NCBI RefSeq assembly: GCF_019423325.1
Contig: NZ_JAHZBQ010000001.1
Location: 248,001 to 312,000, forward strand
Source of the DNA: Campylobacter sp.
GTDB taxonomy: Bacteria > Campylobacterota > Campylobacteria > Campylobacterales > Campylobacteraceae
DNA length: 64,000 nucleotides
Direction: 5' to 3'
Below are positions 43,432 through 52,285 of this stretch, in pieces. The position numbers and the translations under genes are program-made. A model generated the notes under the pieces. That model searched no databases and had not been told where the DNA came from. It worked only from the letters and a program-made list of their open reading frames with translations. Within the stretch, counting starts at the first letter, position 1. Every line of letters starts with the position of its first letter.

Positions 43432-44655
43432 ATGAGATTTATCGTTATATTGTTTTTGGTGGTCAGCGGCTGTTTTGGAGGCAATATAACCGATTTTCAA
43501 AGCTTGGAAAAATTTATTAAAGACGGGCAAGCGAAAGGATATTTTCCTAAAAAGATTTTAGTGACGCAAGGATTTGATACCACCGTATTAGAAGACGTGA
43601 GTTTAAATTTTAGCAAAACCATATATTGGGATATAAATTCTCGCTGCAACCAAAACGCAGACGAGATCATTATAGCCGAAAGCGATACGAGGCACTCTAT
43701 AGTTTGCCCCGGAAATAACAACGTCTATATTTTGACGGGCGGCAGAAGCGATGTGGAAGACCCATGGGGAAACGATATCTTCGTAATGGGCGAGAACGAT
43801 GATAAAATTTCAAAAAGCTGGGGTACAAATATATTTATATTCGGCAAAAGATGGGGGCACGATAAGATAGAAATCGGCGATTCTAGGATAAATCCGGCGT
43901 CAAACCCCGAATACAAAAGCGAATTTCCTTACGAATTTAGCCACTTTTTCATCTTTGATAGCGGGGTTAAAAAGGATGATTTAGTTTTTAACTTTAACAA
44001 GATAATAAATTTAAAAACAAACGACTCTATAGAACTTACGGATTTAAATGGTATAAATTTAATTTTTAAAGACGAGCCGGGTAAATACTACGGCACAAAT
44101 TCATTAAAGGAGATTTACGACAAAAACTTTTTCGTTACGCCTAAGACTGAAGAGAGTTTGAGTATAGATGAGATACAAACGTTGCTTCACAAAACGGCAT
44201 ATTCAGACAACGCCGAAGATGCTAAAAAATACTGCGAAATGGGCGGCGATCCGAATTTTAAAGGTCATGAAAATACCACTCCCATCGAAATGGCGGTAAT
44301 GTTAGGTAGCGAAAATTCGCTTCGCGCGATGCTAGAGTGCGCAAAAAGACTGACCGATAGCGCAATGATGATGAGCGTATTCGGAAGCCAACACGACGAT
44401 GAGAAGAGTTTTAGGCTCGTAAAGCTTTTGGAAAAATACGGCGGAAATTTTAAAGCAAAGGATAGGGATGGCTGCTCCATGGTAAATTATGCGGCAAGTT
44501 CTCATAGTCTAGAAATCGTAAAATATCTAATAGAAAGAGGCGCCGATCCAAAAGCTAGATGTTCTCATAACCAAAGCGTAACCCCATCGGATTGGGCAAG
44601 AAAAAATGAGGATAAAAGAGTATATGAGTATCTAAAAAGCCTAGAAGCCAAATAA
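43432..44655 (+). CDS. Ankyrin-repeat lipoprotein with RTX-like N-terminal half
   Basis: 407 residues. The signal ends in VVSGC, a good lipobox with C14 as lipidated residue, so it is anchored to a membrane after Lgt processing. Residues ~75-215 have short Asp/Asn/Gly-rich beta segments (NVYILTGGRSDVED, GNDIFVMGENDDKISKSWG, WGHDKIEIGD), resembling calcium-binding RTX or parallel beta-roll repeats, followed by ELTDLNGINLIF, similar to regions after RTX arrays. Residues ~240-400 are ankyrin repeats (GGDPNFKGHENTTPIEMAVM, LLEKYGGNFKAKDRDGCSMV, IVKYLIERGADPKARCSHNQ). The pairing of an RTX-like roll with ankyrins is unusual. It is more AT-rich than most neighbours. Function unknown. Confidence 0.75.
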   Translation: MRFIVILFLVVSGCFGGNITDFQSLEKFIKDGQAKGYFPKKILVTQGFDTTVLEDVSLNFSKTIYWDINSRCNQNADEIIIAESDTRHSIVCPGNNNVYILTGGRSDVEDPWGNDIFVMGENDDKISKSWGTNIFIFGKRWGHDKIEIGDSRINPASNPEYKSEFPYEFSHFFIFDSGVKKDDLVFNFNKIINLKTNDSIELTDLNGINLIFKDEPGKYYGTNSLKEIYDKNFFVTPKTEESLSIDEIQTLLHKTAYSDNAEDAKKYCEMGGDPNFKGHENTTPIEMAVMLGSENSLRAMLECAKRLTDSAMMMSVFGSQHDDEKSFRLVKLLEKYGGNFKAKDRDGCSMVNYAASSHSLEIVKYLIERGADPKARCSHNQSVTPSDWARKNEDKRVYEYLKSLEAK

Positions 44656-44969
44656 CAAGGCATGCTAAATGGCTTTTTATCACCTGCTTTAAATCAGTGC
44701 GATAAAATTATTGGCGTTTTTGATGCTGATAGCAAGGCGCAGCAAGCTTTTATGATATCGATTTGGCTTATGGCTGCAACGACGGAACTTATTTATGTGC
44801 CATCTAGAATGGGCGGCATATCGGACTCTCTAGAGCACCAAGATTTACGGCTATGCCAAAAAGCTTTAAGTTTTCGGCGAAAATTTTATTTTGCATTATT
44901 TTTGTTGAAATTATATAATTTAATCCAAAATTTATATACACTTCGCTATCATCTCACTTTTAATTTCGC
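44656..44969. other. Gap before the tRNA gene
   Basis: About 314 bases. An open frame starting at 44662 runs into the tRNA gene and lacks an RBS, so it is not called. The region just before the tRNA is AT-rich, with TATATAC and ATATAATTT words near 44918-44940 that could supply a -10 element. Confidence 0.45.
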
Positions 44970-45044
44970 GGCCCACTCGTCTAGTGGTTAGGACGCTGGC
45001 CTCTCACGCCGGTAACAGGAGTTCAAATCTCCTGTGGGTCACCA
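44970..45044 (+). tRNA. tRNA-Glu (anticodon CTC), CCA encoded
   Basis: The acceptor arms GGCCCAC (44970-44976) and GTGGGTC (45034-45040) pair, followed by discriminator A and CCA. The D-arm region has TCTAGTGGTTAGGA, the anticodon stem CTGGC/GCCGG has loop CTCTCAC giving anticodon CTC, and the T-arm is CAGGA GTTCAAATC TCCTG. CTC reads GAG. Campylobacters with low GC usually carry only the TTC form, so the presence of CTC fits a higher-GC genome. No other tRNA is adjacent. Confidence 0.95.
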
Positions 45045-45224
45045 TTTCATCACTTAAAATCAATTAAAATTTTCTAGCATTCGGCTGCCTGCCCTTGAAA
45101 TTAAGACCTCATTTGATTTTGTAGTATGTTGATTAAAATTTCATCATATTTTTTTATCTAGGCTAATTGCTCTAGAATTAAAGTCGCGCGAATTAAAATT
45201 TAGATCAAATTGTAAAATTCACGG

Positions 45225-45650
45225 CTAAATCCCGCCGTTACTTATATTTTCTAGATTGCGCAGCCGATTCCAGTTCTGCTCGTTTTGTAAATTTCTCATA
45301 TTTTGTCGCTGCTGCATCTGCCCTAGCTGCTGCTGCGTTTGCTGCTGCATTAGGCTTTGCTGCGCGGCAATATATTGCTCATGCGCTATTTGCTGAGCTT
45401 GCGCGCTGTCCGCTCTGAATGAATTAAGCGTATCTTGCGATACCGCCTGCTCTTGCGCCTTTCGCGCGACTTCGGCGTCAATCTTTTGCCGCTTCGCGCA
45501 GCGATTTGACTGCTCCTTATTTAACGAGCTTATGACGTCGCATCTGCTCGCGTCCGCCAAGAATGGAGCCTCCTCGTCGCCCTGCGAGAGTAGCGAGCAA
45601 CCGCCAAGCAACACGACTAAAACCAAGGCAAGAAAAAATTTTAACTTCAT
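45225..45650 (-). CDS. Small Gln-rich lipoprotein
   Basis: 141 residues. The signal peptide ends in LLGGC (C18), a clear lipobox. The mature part has three cysteines in its first ~35 residues (ADASRCDVISSLNKEQSNRC) and then a Gln-rich helical region (QSLMQQQTQQQLGQMQQRQN), likely coiled coil. Not recognised by function. It stands between tRNA-Glu and bioB, on the bioB strand, 39 bases after the bioB stop. Confidence 0.7.
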   Translation of the reverse strand: MKLKFFLALVLVVLLGGCSLLSQGDEEAPFLADASRCDVISSLNKEQSNRCAKRQKIDAEVARKAQEQAVSQDTLNSFRADSAQAQQIAHEQYIAAQQSLMQQQTQQQLGQMQQRQNMRNLQNEQNWNRLRNLENISNGGI

Positions 45651-45689
45651 AGCCGCCTCTTAAATTTTATCTTTAATTCCCGACCGCCG

Positions 45690-46679
45690 CTAGTCTGCGC
45701 CCTTTGCTAGGTCGAACCCGCACTGCGCCACAAGCGCCTTATCGCTTGCGATGCTATCGCCGGTGGTGGTTAGGAAATTGCCCGTAAGCGCCGAGTTGAT
45801 GCCGCATCCAAGCGCCGTGCGCACGTGCTCTCCCAAATTCCGCCTGCCGCCTGCGAAGCGCAGATACGCGCGCGGCAAGATGAAGCGATAGATCGCGATC
45901 GATTTTAAAATTTCATCGTGCTCTAACGGCGCGGCGTTTTGCAGCGGAGTGCCCTTGATTGGGGTCAGGATATTGATCGGCACGGAGCTAACGCCCAACT
46001 CTCGCAGCTGCAGCGCCATATCTATGCGATCCTCCATGCCCTCGCCCAGCCCGAAAATCCCGCCGCTACATACGTCAAGCCCCACGGCGCGGCAGTTTTG
46101 TATCGTTTGGATGCGATCGTCGTAGCTGTGCGTCGTGCAGATCTGCGGATAAAATTTACGCGAAGTCTCGAGATTGTGATGATAGGTCTGCACGCCGCTT
46201 GCTTTAAGCAGCGCCAGCACGGGCTTTGAGGCGATCCCCAGCGAGGCACACAGATGCAGCCGCGTTTCGCTTCGCAGCCGCTTATAGATCGTGCAGTATG
46301 CCTTAAGATCGGAGCTTTTTTGAGAAATTCCGCGCCCGCTGGCGACGAGCGAGAAGCGGTGCGTCTGCTCGGCTTCGTTCGCAAGCGCGGCGCTTAGTAC
46401 CTGCTGCTCGCCCAAAATTTCGTAAGTCTCGCAGCCCGTGTTAAAATGCGCCGACTGCGCGCAGTATTTGCAGTCCTCGCTACAGCGCCCCGATTTTACG
46501 TTTATGATCGTGCAGAGATTAAATTTATCGCCGCAAAACTCGCGCCTGATCTCATCCGATGCCGCAAAAAGCGCGCCTAAATCCTCGCACTGCGCCAGCT
46601 CTAGCGCCTGCTGCTTTGCAATCTCGCAGCCGCCTATCACGCGATCTTTCAGCTCAGAAACATAAAATTTGTCTATCAA
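45690..46679 (-). CDS. bioB: Biotin synthase
   Basis: 329 residues, normal length. A radical SAM enzyme that inserts sulfur into dethiobiotin. The [4Fe-4S] motif is CSEDCKYCAQS (C-x3-C-x2-C) near residue 66. Further family segments: FSLVASGRG, RLHLCASLG, YHHNLETSRKFYPQIC, DVCSGGIFGLGEGMEDRID, PINILTPIKGTPL and AGGRRNLGEHVRTALGCGIN. There are no other bio genes in view. Confidence 0.96.
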   Translation of the reverse strand: MIDKFYVSELKDRVIGGCEIAKQQALELAQCEDLGALFAASDEIRREFCGDKFNLCTIINVKSGRCSEDCKYCAQSAHFNTGCETYEILGEQQVLSAALANEAEQTHRFSLVASGRGISQKSSDLKAYCTIYKRLRSETRLHLCASLGIASKPVLALLKASGVQTYHHNLETSRKFYPQICTTHSYDDRIQTIQNCRAVGLDVCSGGIFGLGEGMEDRIDMALQLRELGVSSVPINILTPIKGTPLQNAAPLEHDEILKSIAIYRFILPRAYLRFAGGRRNLGEHVRTALGCGINSALTGNFLTTTGDSIASDKALVAQCGFDLAKGAD

Positions 46680-47010
46680 TACTTAGCCTTTTTGAAAAAA
46701 ATGCGTAATTATACAATGCGAAATTTAAAGCAAAGCTCGCGTGCGAAATTTTGGCGCAGGAATTTTTCGCTAAAAATTTCACGCGGAATTTTACGCCCTT
46801 GCTCGCCGATTTTGTACCGAAGCCTTTACGGACGGCTCGTCTGCACGCTTGCGGCGGCGCAAATTAAAATCGCTTAAAAGTCGCGATACGGTAAAATTTT
46901 ACGCGTATGAAAAATACATAGCGAGCCGCTACCCATGGTATCTGCGCGCGATTTATCGTTTTGAAATTTTATTTTGGCTAAAATTGCGGCTTTAAATTTA
47001 AAGGTAAAAA
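46680..47010. other. Gap between bioB and mnmG
   Basis: About 330 bases between divergent genes. GAAATTT and AAAATTTTACGCG words recur. TAAAAT at about 46978-46983 may be the mnmG -10 box. No gene is supported. Confidence 0.45.
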
Positions 47011-48885
47011 ATGAAATACGACGTTATCGTTGTGGGTGGCGGGCACGCTGGTATCGAGGCGAGCTTAGCCGCCGCAAAAATGGGCGCAAAGACGCTGCTA
47101 ATTACGATCTTAGCCGAGCAGATCGGCGCTGCGAGCTGTAACCCAGCAATCGGCGGCCTTGCTAAGGGGCATCTAGTAAAGGAGATCGATGCGTTGGGCG
47201 GTCAGATGGGGCTTGCGGCGGATGCGTGCGGGCTGCAGTTTAGAATTTTAAACGAGAGCAAGGGCCCCGCCGTGCGAGGCTCGCGCGCTCAGATCGATAT
47301 GGATGAATACCGCATCTACATGCGAAATTTGCTGCTAAACACGCAGGGGTTGGATATAAGCCAGGAGATCGCAAGCGAAATTTTAACCTGCGAGCAGGAT
47401 GGCGTCCCGCGCGTTTGCGGCGTTAAGAGCCATCTTGGCAACGTTTATGAGACCGAGCATCTGATAATCACCGCCGGCACCTTTTTAAACGGGCTAATTC
47501 ACGTAGGCGAGAACAAGCTACAAGCAGGGCGCGTGGGCGAGTTAGCAAGCGTCGAGCTAGCCGAATCGCTACGAAGCTTGGGGCTGCAAATGGGGCGGCT
47601 AAAGACGGGCACCTGCCCAAGGATCGATGCTAAGACGATCGATTTTAGCGTGCTTGAGCGCCAAGACGGCGACGCGGATCCGCGCCCTTTCAGCTTTCGC
47701 AGCAGGGATTTTGCGCCGAAACAGCTTGCCTGCTTCATCGCTTATACGAACGAGCGCACGCATGAGATCATCCGCGAAAATTTCGCCCGCGCGCCGATGT
47801 TTACGGGGCAAATTTCAAGCACCGGCCCGCGCTACTGCCCGAGCATCGAGACTAAAATTTATGAATTCCCAAATCGCGACCGCCACCACGTCTTCGTCGA
47901 GCCGCAGACGCGCGAGGCTACGGAGTATTACGTAAACGGGCTTTCTACGAGCCTTCCTTACGACGTGCAGATTGCATTTTTGCGCACGATCAGAGGCTTT
48001 GAAAATGCAAAAATCGTCCGCCCGGGCTATGCGATCGAGTACGATTTCATCGATCCTACCGAGCTTAAACACAGCCTCGAGACCAAAAAGATCCGCGGGC
48101 TGTTTTTGGCGGGGCAGATCAACGGCACCACCGGCTACGAGGAGGCTGCGGCGCAGGGGCTGATGGCGGGCATCAACGCCGTGCTTGATTTGCGCGGGCG
48201 GCAGCCTCTGATTTTGCGTAGAGATGAGGCGTATATCGGCGTTTTGATCGACGATCTGGTTACCAAGGGCACGAACGAGCCTTACCGAATGTTTACTTCG
48301 CGCGCGGAATTTCGCCTGCTGCTGCGCGAGGGCAACGCCGTGCTGCGCCTAAGCGAATACGGTCGCGAGATCGGGCTTTTAGACGAGGCGAGCTACGAGC
48401 GGGCGCGTAAGTTTAAGCACGACGCGCAGAGCGGAATGGAATTTTTGCTAAAAACGCAGATTACCCCTTCGAAACAGACGCTTAGCCTGCTGCAAAGCAT
48501 CGGCGCGGAGCCCATTTCGCAAAGCTGTAGCTTGCAAAAAATCGCCTCTCAGAGCGGTTTTTCAAAGGCGGGCTTGCTTGTTCTGGCGCCGCATTTTGAG
48601 GGCTTTAGCGATGAGGTTTTGGATGAAATTTTAACGCAGTGCAAGTATTATTTTTACATCGCGATGCAGCGCGCCGAGGTCGAGAGGATGAAGGGGCTGC
48701 TTGGCGTCGCAATCCCCCCGCAGATCGATTTTAGCAAGATCGGAGGGCTTAGCAACGAGATCGTGCAGAAGCTAAATCGCTTTGCGCCGCCGACGCTGTT
48801 TGCCGCGAGCGAGATCAGCGGCGTAACGCCCGCCGCGATCGATATTTTGCACATTTACATCAAGCAAAATTTTGGCTTGAAGTAA
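47011..48885 (+). CDS. mnmG: tRNA uridine-5-carboxymethylaminomethyl modification enzyme, FAD subunit
   Basis: 624 residues, full length. With MnmE it modifies the wobble uridine (U34) of certain tRNAs. FAD motif VVGGGHAGIEASLAAAKMG at residues 6-24; ASCNPAIGGLAKGHLVKEID and ALGGQMGLAADACGLQFR follow; TGTFLNGLIH-like ITAGTFLNGLIHVGE; FLAGQINGTTGYEEAAAQG near residue 370; DDLVTKGTNEPYRMFTSRAE is the tRNA-binding signature. The C-terminal helical domain that contacts MnmE is present. No insertion of the kind seen in trmA is visible here. Confidence 0.96.
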   Translation: MKYDVIVVGGGHAGIEASLAAAKMGAKTLLITILAEQIGAASCNPAIGGLAKGHLVKEIDALGGQMGLAADACGLQFRILNESKGPAVRGSRAQIDMDEYRIYMRNLLLNTQGLDISQEIASEILTCEQDGVPRVCGVKSHLGNVYETEHLIITAGTFLNGLIHVGENKLQAGRVGELASVELAESLRSLGLQMGRLKTGTCPRIDAKTIDFSVLERQDGDADPRPFSFRSRDFAPKQLACFIAYTNERTHEIIRENFARAPMFTGQISSTGPRYCPSIETKIYEFPNRDRHHVFVEPQTREATEYYVNGLSTSLPYDVQIAFLRTIRGFENAKIVRPGYAIEYDFIDPTELKHSLETKKIRGLFLAGQINGTTGYEEAAAQGLMAGINAVLDLRGRQPLILRRDEAYIGVLIDDLVTKGTNEPYRMFTSRAEFRLLLREGNAVLRLSEYGREIGLLDEASYERARKFKHDAQSGMEFLLKTQITPSKQTLSLLQSIGAEPISQSCSLQKIASQSGFSKAGLLVLAPHFEGFSDEVLDEILTQCKYYFYIAMQRAEVERMKGLLGVAIPPQIDFSKIGGLSNEIVQKLNRFAPPTLFAASEISGVTPAAIDILHIYIKQNFGLK

Positions 48886-48948
48886 CCTGTGCGTCTGGCG
48901 TGAGAAAGCCGTAGTAGATTTGACTATGCAAACAAAATAGGAATAAGC

Positions 48949-49707
48949 ATGCAGGATGAGTTATTAAGTCTGAGAAAATTTGCGAGAGACTACGACAAAG
49001 AGCCGCTAGTCATCAAAGACGAAACTAATCAAGTCATAAAAATTTCGATTATTTTAATGCTCGCGTTAATGGTTTTTGGAATTTTAAGAAACGTATTTTT
49101 TGGCGGCAACTCCGATATGTTTAAAATTTCATTATACTTTTTGCTCGTCATAGGCAGGAGAAAATTCGATATGAATTTCTATAGAAACGCTTATGTCTAT
49201 TTTTATAATGATAAAATCGTCAAGATAATTGACGGTAACATTTTTGCGGAAATTGCGCCGCGTCAAATACGAAAGCTTCACAAAACAGTATCCTACGCGC
49301 TTCCGATACATTACGGGCTAGATAGCGTCGGCGGTAAATCAGGCATAATATTTCTTGTCGTTATCATGGCGGCGATGTTTGTAGTTCTGCCCGTAGCGAC
49401 ATCTATTTTTATAATTTTAGCGACGATCTGCATGGTGCTTTTGCCTCAGATCATTTTTCACTTCGGAGGGGGCGTCGATAGCGTTTTTGATATGATATTT
49501 TTACAGGGCAAAAACGGTTTGTTTTGTAATTTTATGATCAGCGATCCAAACGATTACGCCGAGCTGCGTAGATATTTCAAAGTCGTTTGTAATAAAAATT
49601 TAGACCTAGCCGAAAAGAAAATCACGGCGTTATTTGAAGTGAGTAAATTGGAGATAAATTTATTAGCCAAATTCATCACGGAGCGCAACAAAAAGGGCGA
49701 TGCCTAG
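48949..49707 (+). CDS. Membrane protein of unknown function
   Basis: 252 residues with about four hydrophobic segments (IKISIILMLALMVFGIL near residue 30, a short ISLYFLLVIG near 65, and SGIIFLVVIMAAMFVVLPVA followed by TSIFIILATICMVLLPQII near residues 130-170). Soluble N- and C-terminal parts. A PH-like membrane-anchored domain is possible from FYNDKIVKIIDGNIFAEIAP, but this is a guess. RBS AATAGGAATAAGC. It is transcribed alone or after mnmG, 63 bases downstream. Confidence 0.6.
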   Translation: MQDELLSLRKFARDYDKEPLVIKDETNQVIKISIILMLALMVFGILRNVFFGGNSDMFKISLYFLLVIGRRKFDMNFYRNAYVYFYNDKIVKIIDGNIFAEIAPRQIRKLHKTVSYALPIHYGLDSVGGKSGIIFLVVIMAAMFVVLPVATSIFIILATICMVLLPQIIFHFGGGVDSVFDMIFLQGKNGLFCNFMISDPNDYAELRRYFKVVCNKNLDLAEKKITALFEVSKLEINLLAKFITERNKKGDA

Positions 49708-50031
49708 AGTTAAATTTAGATTTTAGCAGAGCCGGCAAAGTTTATAAAATTTAAAAATATAGTTAAATTTTGCACTCTGTCGCTTTAAGTTTTTAAATTT
49801 GATTTAAATTTTACGATCCGTCAAATTTAATCCTATCTGCTAATTTCTGTCAGAGGCATGAACACAGATAGAGCTTATCGCTCCTGGCGCGCCAAAAGCG
49901 GATAAATCTTCGGCAAAATTTTACGCAACCCGGGTAAAATTTTATTCGCGAAATGAGAACGGATTTAAAATTTAACCGTTTTTTCAAGCGAATTTTGTCA
50001 CAATTGCGCTCAAATTTCATTGGGGCGAAAG
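49708..50031. other. Gap ahead of the ABC exporter
   Basis: About 320 bases of AAATTTTA-type words, including AAATTTAAAAATATAG and AAATTTAACCG. No gene or RNA recognised. Confidence 0.45.
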
Positions 50032-51585
50032 ATGAAAAAATATACCAAACAAATCCTCGCGATGCTCGCGTTAAACGCGATTTACAGCGGTTCAGGGATC
50101 TTGATTTTAAGCTTTATCAATAAATATCTACTTGACGGCGCCGAAAGAGGCGGCAGAATCATCGCGCTATTTTTCGCACTCTTGGCGCTATTTCTGCTGC
50201 TTTCGGTGCTAAGCCGCATCATGCTTTGCAAGATGGAAAACGACTTCGTATTCGATCTGCGCACCAAGATCATCAAGCAGATCATCGATACGAAGTTCGA
50301 GCGCATCGAGGCTGCGTCAAAGGCGAACCTGCTTGCGTCCCTTTCCAGCGATATTTCGCGCCTGACCGAGGGCTTTATGCGTATCTCCGAGCTGATCCAA
50401 GGCGCGATGATCGTGCTATTTTGCGGCATCTACGTGCTATACATCGCGCCTATGATGTTTGCGTTTTTATTCGTCTGGATCGGCGCGCTGATGATTTTCA
50501 ACCGTTTTTTGATGAAAAAAGTCATGCAAAATTACGATCTGTACCGCCAAAACGAGGACGTTTTGTATAAAAACTACGCCGCGGCGATCGAGGGGCATAA
50601 GGAGCTGTCGCTAAGCCTAGCCAAAGCAAAGAGCCTATACGAAAATGACTTTTTGCCCAACGCGCAAAATTTACGCCAAAGCTCGCTGCGAGCCGAGGTT
50701 TACGGCGCGTTTGCGAGTAATTTTATGAACGTAATGATGTTAGGCGCCGTAGGCTTTGTGCTTTATTTTGGGCTTAGCGGCGGCAAAGCGGAGCTTGCAA
50801 ACGCCGTAACGATCGCGCTTACGGTGCTTTTTTTGCGCGCGCCTTTGATGATGCTCATATTCTCGCTTCCTAGCGTGCTGCGCGCCAAGATCGCCTACGC
50901 AAAGATCAATGAGCTGGGCTTAGATCCATTCGTGCAGGGCTTTGAGCTTGCGCAAATGCAGCCGTGGCACAGCTTGGAGCTTAAAGACGTGGGCTTTTCG
51001 TATCCAGACGGAAAATTCGGCATAAAAGGGGTAAGCTTGCAGCTAAATGCGGGCGAGACGGTGTTTTTGATCGGCGAAAACGGCAGCGGAAAATCGACGC
51101 TTTTTATGATTTTAGCGGGCCTTTATACGCCACAAGCAGGCGAAATTTTAGCCGACGGCGCGGCCCTTAAACCCTCTGATCTGCGCGCCTACAGCAACAA
51201 CATAAGCGCGGTTTTCAGCGATTTTTACCTCTTCGACTACGCTACGGGCGATGCGGACATCGCGCGCGAGTGGCTAGCGCTTACGCACCTGCAGGATAAG
51301 GTTGAGCTAAAGGGGGCTAAATTTAGCACTACGAGCCTATCTAGCGGGCAGCGCAAGCGCTTGGCGCTCGTAAGCGTGCTGATGGACGGGCGAAAATTTT
51401 TGATGCTCGATGAGTTTGCGGTCGATCTCGATCCGCAGTTTCGCGCGGAGTTTTACGAGCAAATTTTGCCCGAGCTGAAATCGCGCGGATACACGATCTT
51501 TGCGATCTCGCACGATGATAAATACTTCGGCGCTGCAGATAAAATTTATAAGATGCAAAGAGGCGAAATTTCTCGCATAAAGTAA
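50032..51585 (+). CDS. ABC exporter with fused membrane and ATPase domains (cyclic peptide exporter / YojI-like)
   Basis: Start chosen at ATG 50032, with GGGGCGAAAG just upstream; a TTG four codons earlier is open but overlaps that RBS. About 517 residues: six membrane helices (residues ~5-290), then an ATP-binding domain with Walker A LIGENGSGKSTL (near residue 355), signature LSSGQRKRL (near 450) and Walker B FLMLDEFAVDLDP, ending in the switch His of AISHDD. The layout fits the SyrD/PvdE/YojI peptide or siderophore-precursor exporter group. No peptide or siderophore genes are adjacent, so the cargo is unknown. Confidence 0.85.
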   Translation: MKKYTKQILAMLALNAIYSGSGILILSFINKYLLDGAERGGRIIALFFALLALFLLLSVLSRIMLCKMENDFVFDLRTKIIKQIIDTKFERIEAASKANLLASLSSDISRLTEGFMRISELIQGAMIVLFCGIYVLYIAPMMFAFLFVWIGALMIFNRFLMKKVMQNYDLYRQNEDVLYKNYAAAIEGHKELSLSLAKAKSLYENDFLPNAQNLRQSSLRAEVYGAFASNFMNVMMLGAVGFVLYFGLSGGKAELANAVTIALTVLFLRAPLMMLIFSLPSVLRAKIAYAKINELGLDPFVQGFELAQMQPWHSLELKDVGFSYPDGKFGIKGVSLQLNAGETVFLIGENGSGKSTLFMILAGLYTPQAGEILADGAALKPSDLRAYSNNISAVFSDFYLFDYATGDADIAREWLALTHLQDKVELKGAKFSTTSLSSGQRKRLALVSVLMDGRKFLMLDEFAVDLDPQFRAEFYEQILPELKSRGYTIFAISHDDKYFGAADKIYKMQRGEISRIK

Positions 51586-51827
51586 AGCGGTGAAATTTTA
51601 AAATTCTACGCAGAATTTCGCGATGGAATTTAGCGTCTAGATGAAATTCGCCTTAGGATTTCGCCACGAAATTCTACGATTGAAATTTCAGCGGGAAGGT
51701 AAAATTTGCTTAAAATTTTACAGCGCAAATTCCGCTTCAAGTCCCTACGCTAAAGTTTGCAGTAGATAGAATTTCGCCTCTTTAGCGCAAATTGCAAAAA
51801 TTTAACCGAAATTTACTAAATTTTGAT

Positions 51828-51833
51828 TATACT
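51828..51833 (+). promoter_or_regulatory. -10 box of the cytochrome c gene
   Basis: TATACT preceded by TTTTGAT and a T/A-rich stretch, 30 bases before the ATG; RBS AGAAAGGATAGG. The bases between the exporter and this box are AAATTTT-rich filler. Confidence 0.45.
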
Positions 51834-51863
51834 GCACCCACAATTTAAAAAGAAAGGATAGGA

Positions 51864-52184
51864 ATGAAAAAAGTTCTTATTGCATGTGCTGCGGTTGCGG
51901 CGTTTAGTTCGAGTGTATTCGCCGCTGACGGCGCTACTTTATATAAAAAATGCGTGGCCTGTCATGGAGCTAACGCCGAGAAGCCTTATCTTGGCGGCAA
52001 AGTACCTGCGCTAAACACCCTAAGCAAGGAAGATATCATCGCTAGCCTAAAAGGCTACAAAGACGGCAGTTTGGGCGAGGGCAAGGGAAAATTTGGAATG
52101 ATGGGCGTTATGAAAGGTCAAGCAGCTTCGCTTAACGACGAATCGATCGAAGCGCTAGCCGATTTCATCGTCTCTAAAAAATAA
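51864..52184 (+). CDS. Periplasmic class I cytochrome c (c553 type)
   Basis: 106 residues. The signal peptide covers residues 1-20 (cleavage VFA-ADG). Heme is attached at C30 and C33 with H34 as ligand (KKCVACHGANAEK). The Met ligand is likely one of those in GMMGVMKGQ (near residue 75). Small monoheme c553 proteins shuttle electrons between quinol-cytochrome c oxidoreductase and terminal oxidases or cytochrome c peroxidases. Single gene with its own promoter and a hairpin downstream. Confidence 0.93.
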   Translation: MKKVLIACAAVAAFSSSVFAADGATLYKKCVACHGANAEKPYLGGKVPALNTLSKEDIIASLKGYKDGSLGEGKGKFGMMGVMKGQAASLNDESIEALADFIVSKK

Positions 52185-52196
52185 TTTCAAACTTCA

Positions 52197-52221
52197 TTCG
52201 GCGGGCTTTGCGCTCGCCGAA
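52197..52221 (+). terminator. Hairpin after the cytochrome c gene
   Basis: TTCGGCG / CGCCGAA extended inward by three more pairs, loop TTTGC. It follows the stop by 12 bases; no strong T-tract. Confidence 0.6.
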
Positions 52222-52285
52222 CTTCGCTTAATTTAAAATTTCAAAATTCTACGCTAATATCACGTAAAAATTCCAAAGGCTTATA

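Noticed and set aside
44662..44991. 109-codon frame between the ankyrin lipoprotein and tRNA-Glu
   Set aside because: It has no RBS, runs into the tRNA gene and shows no domain.
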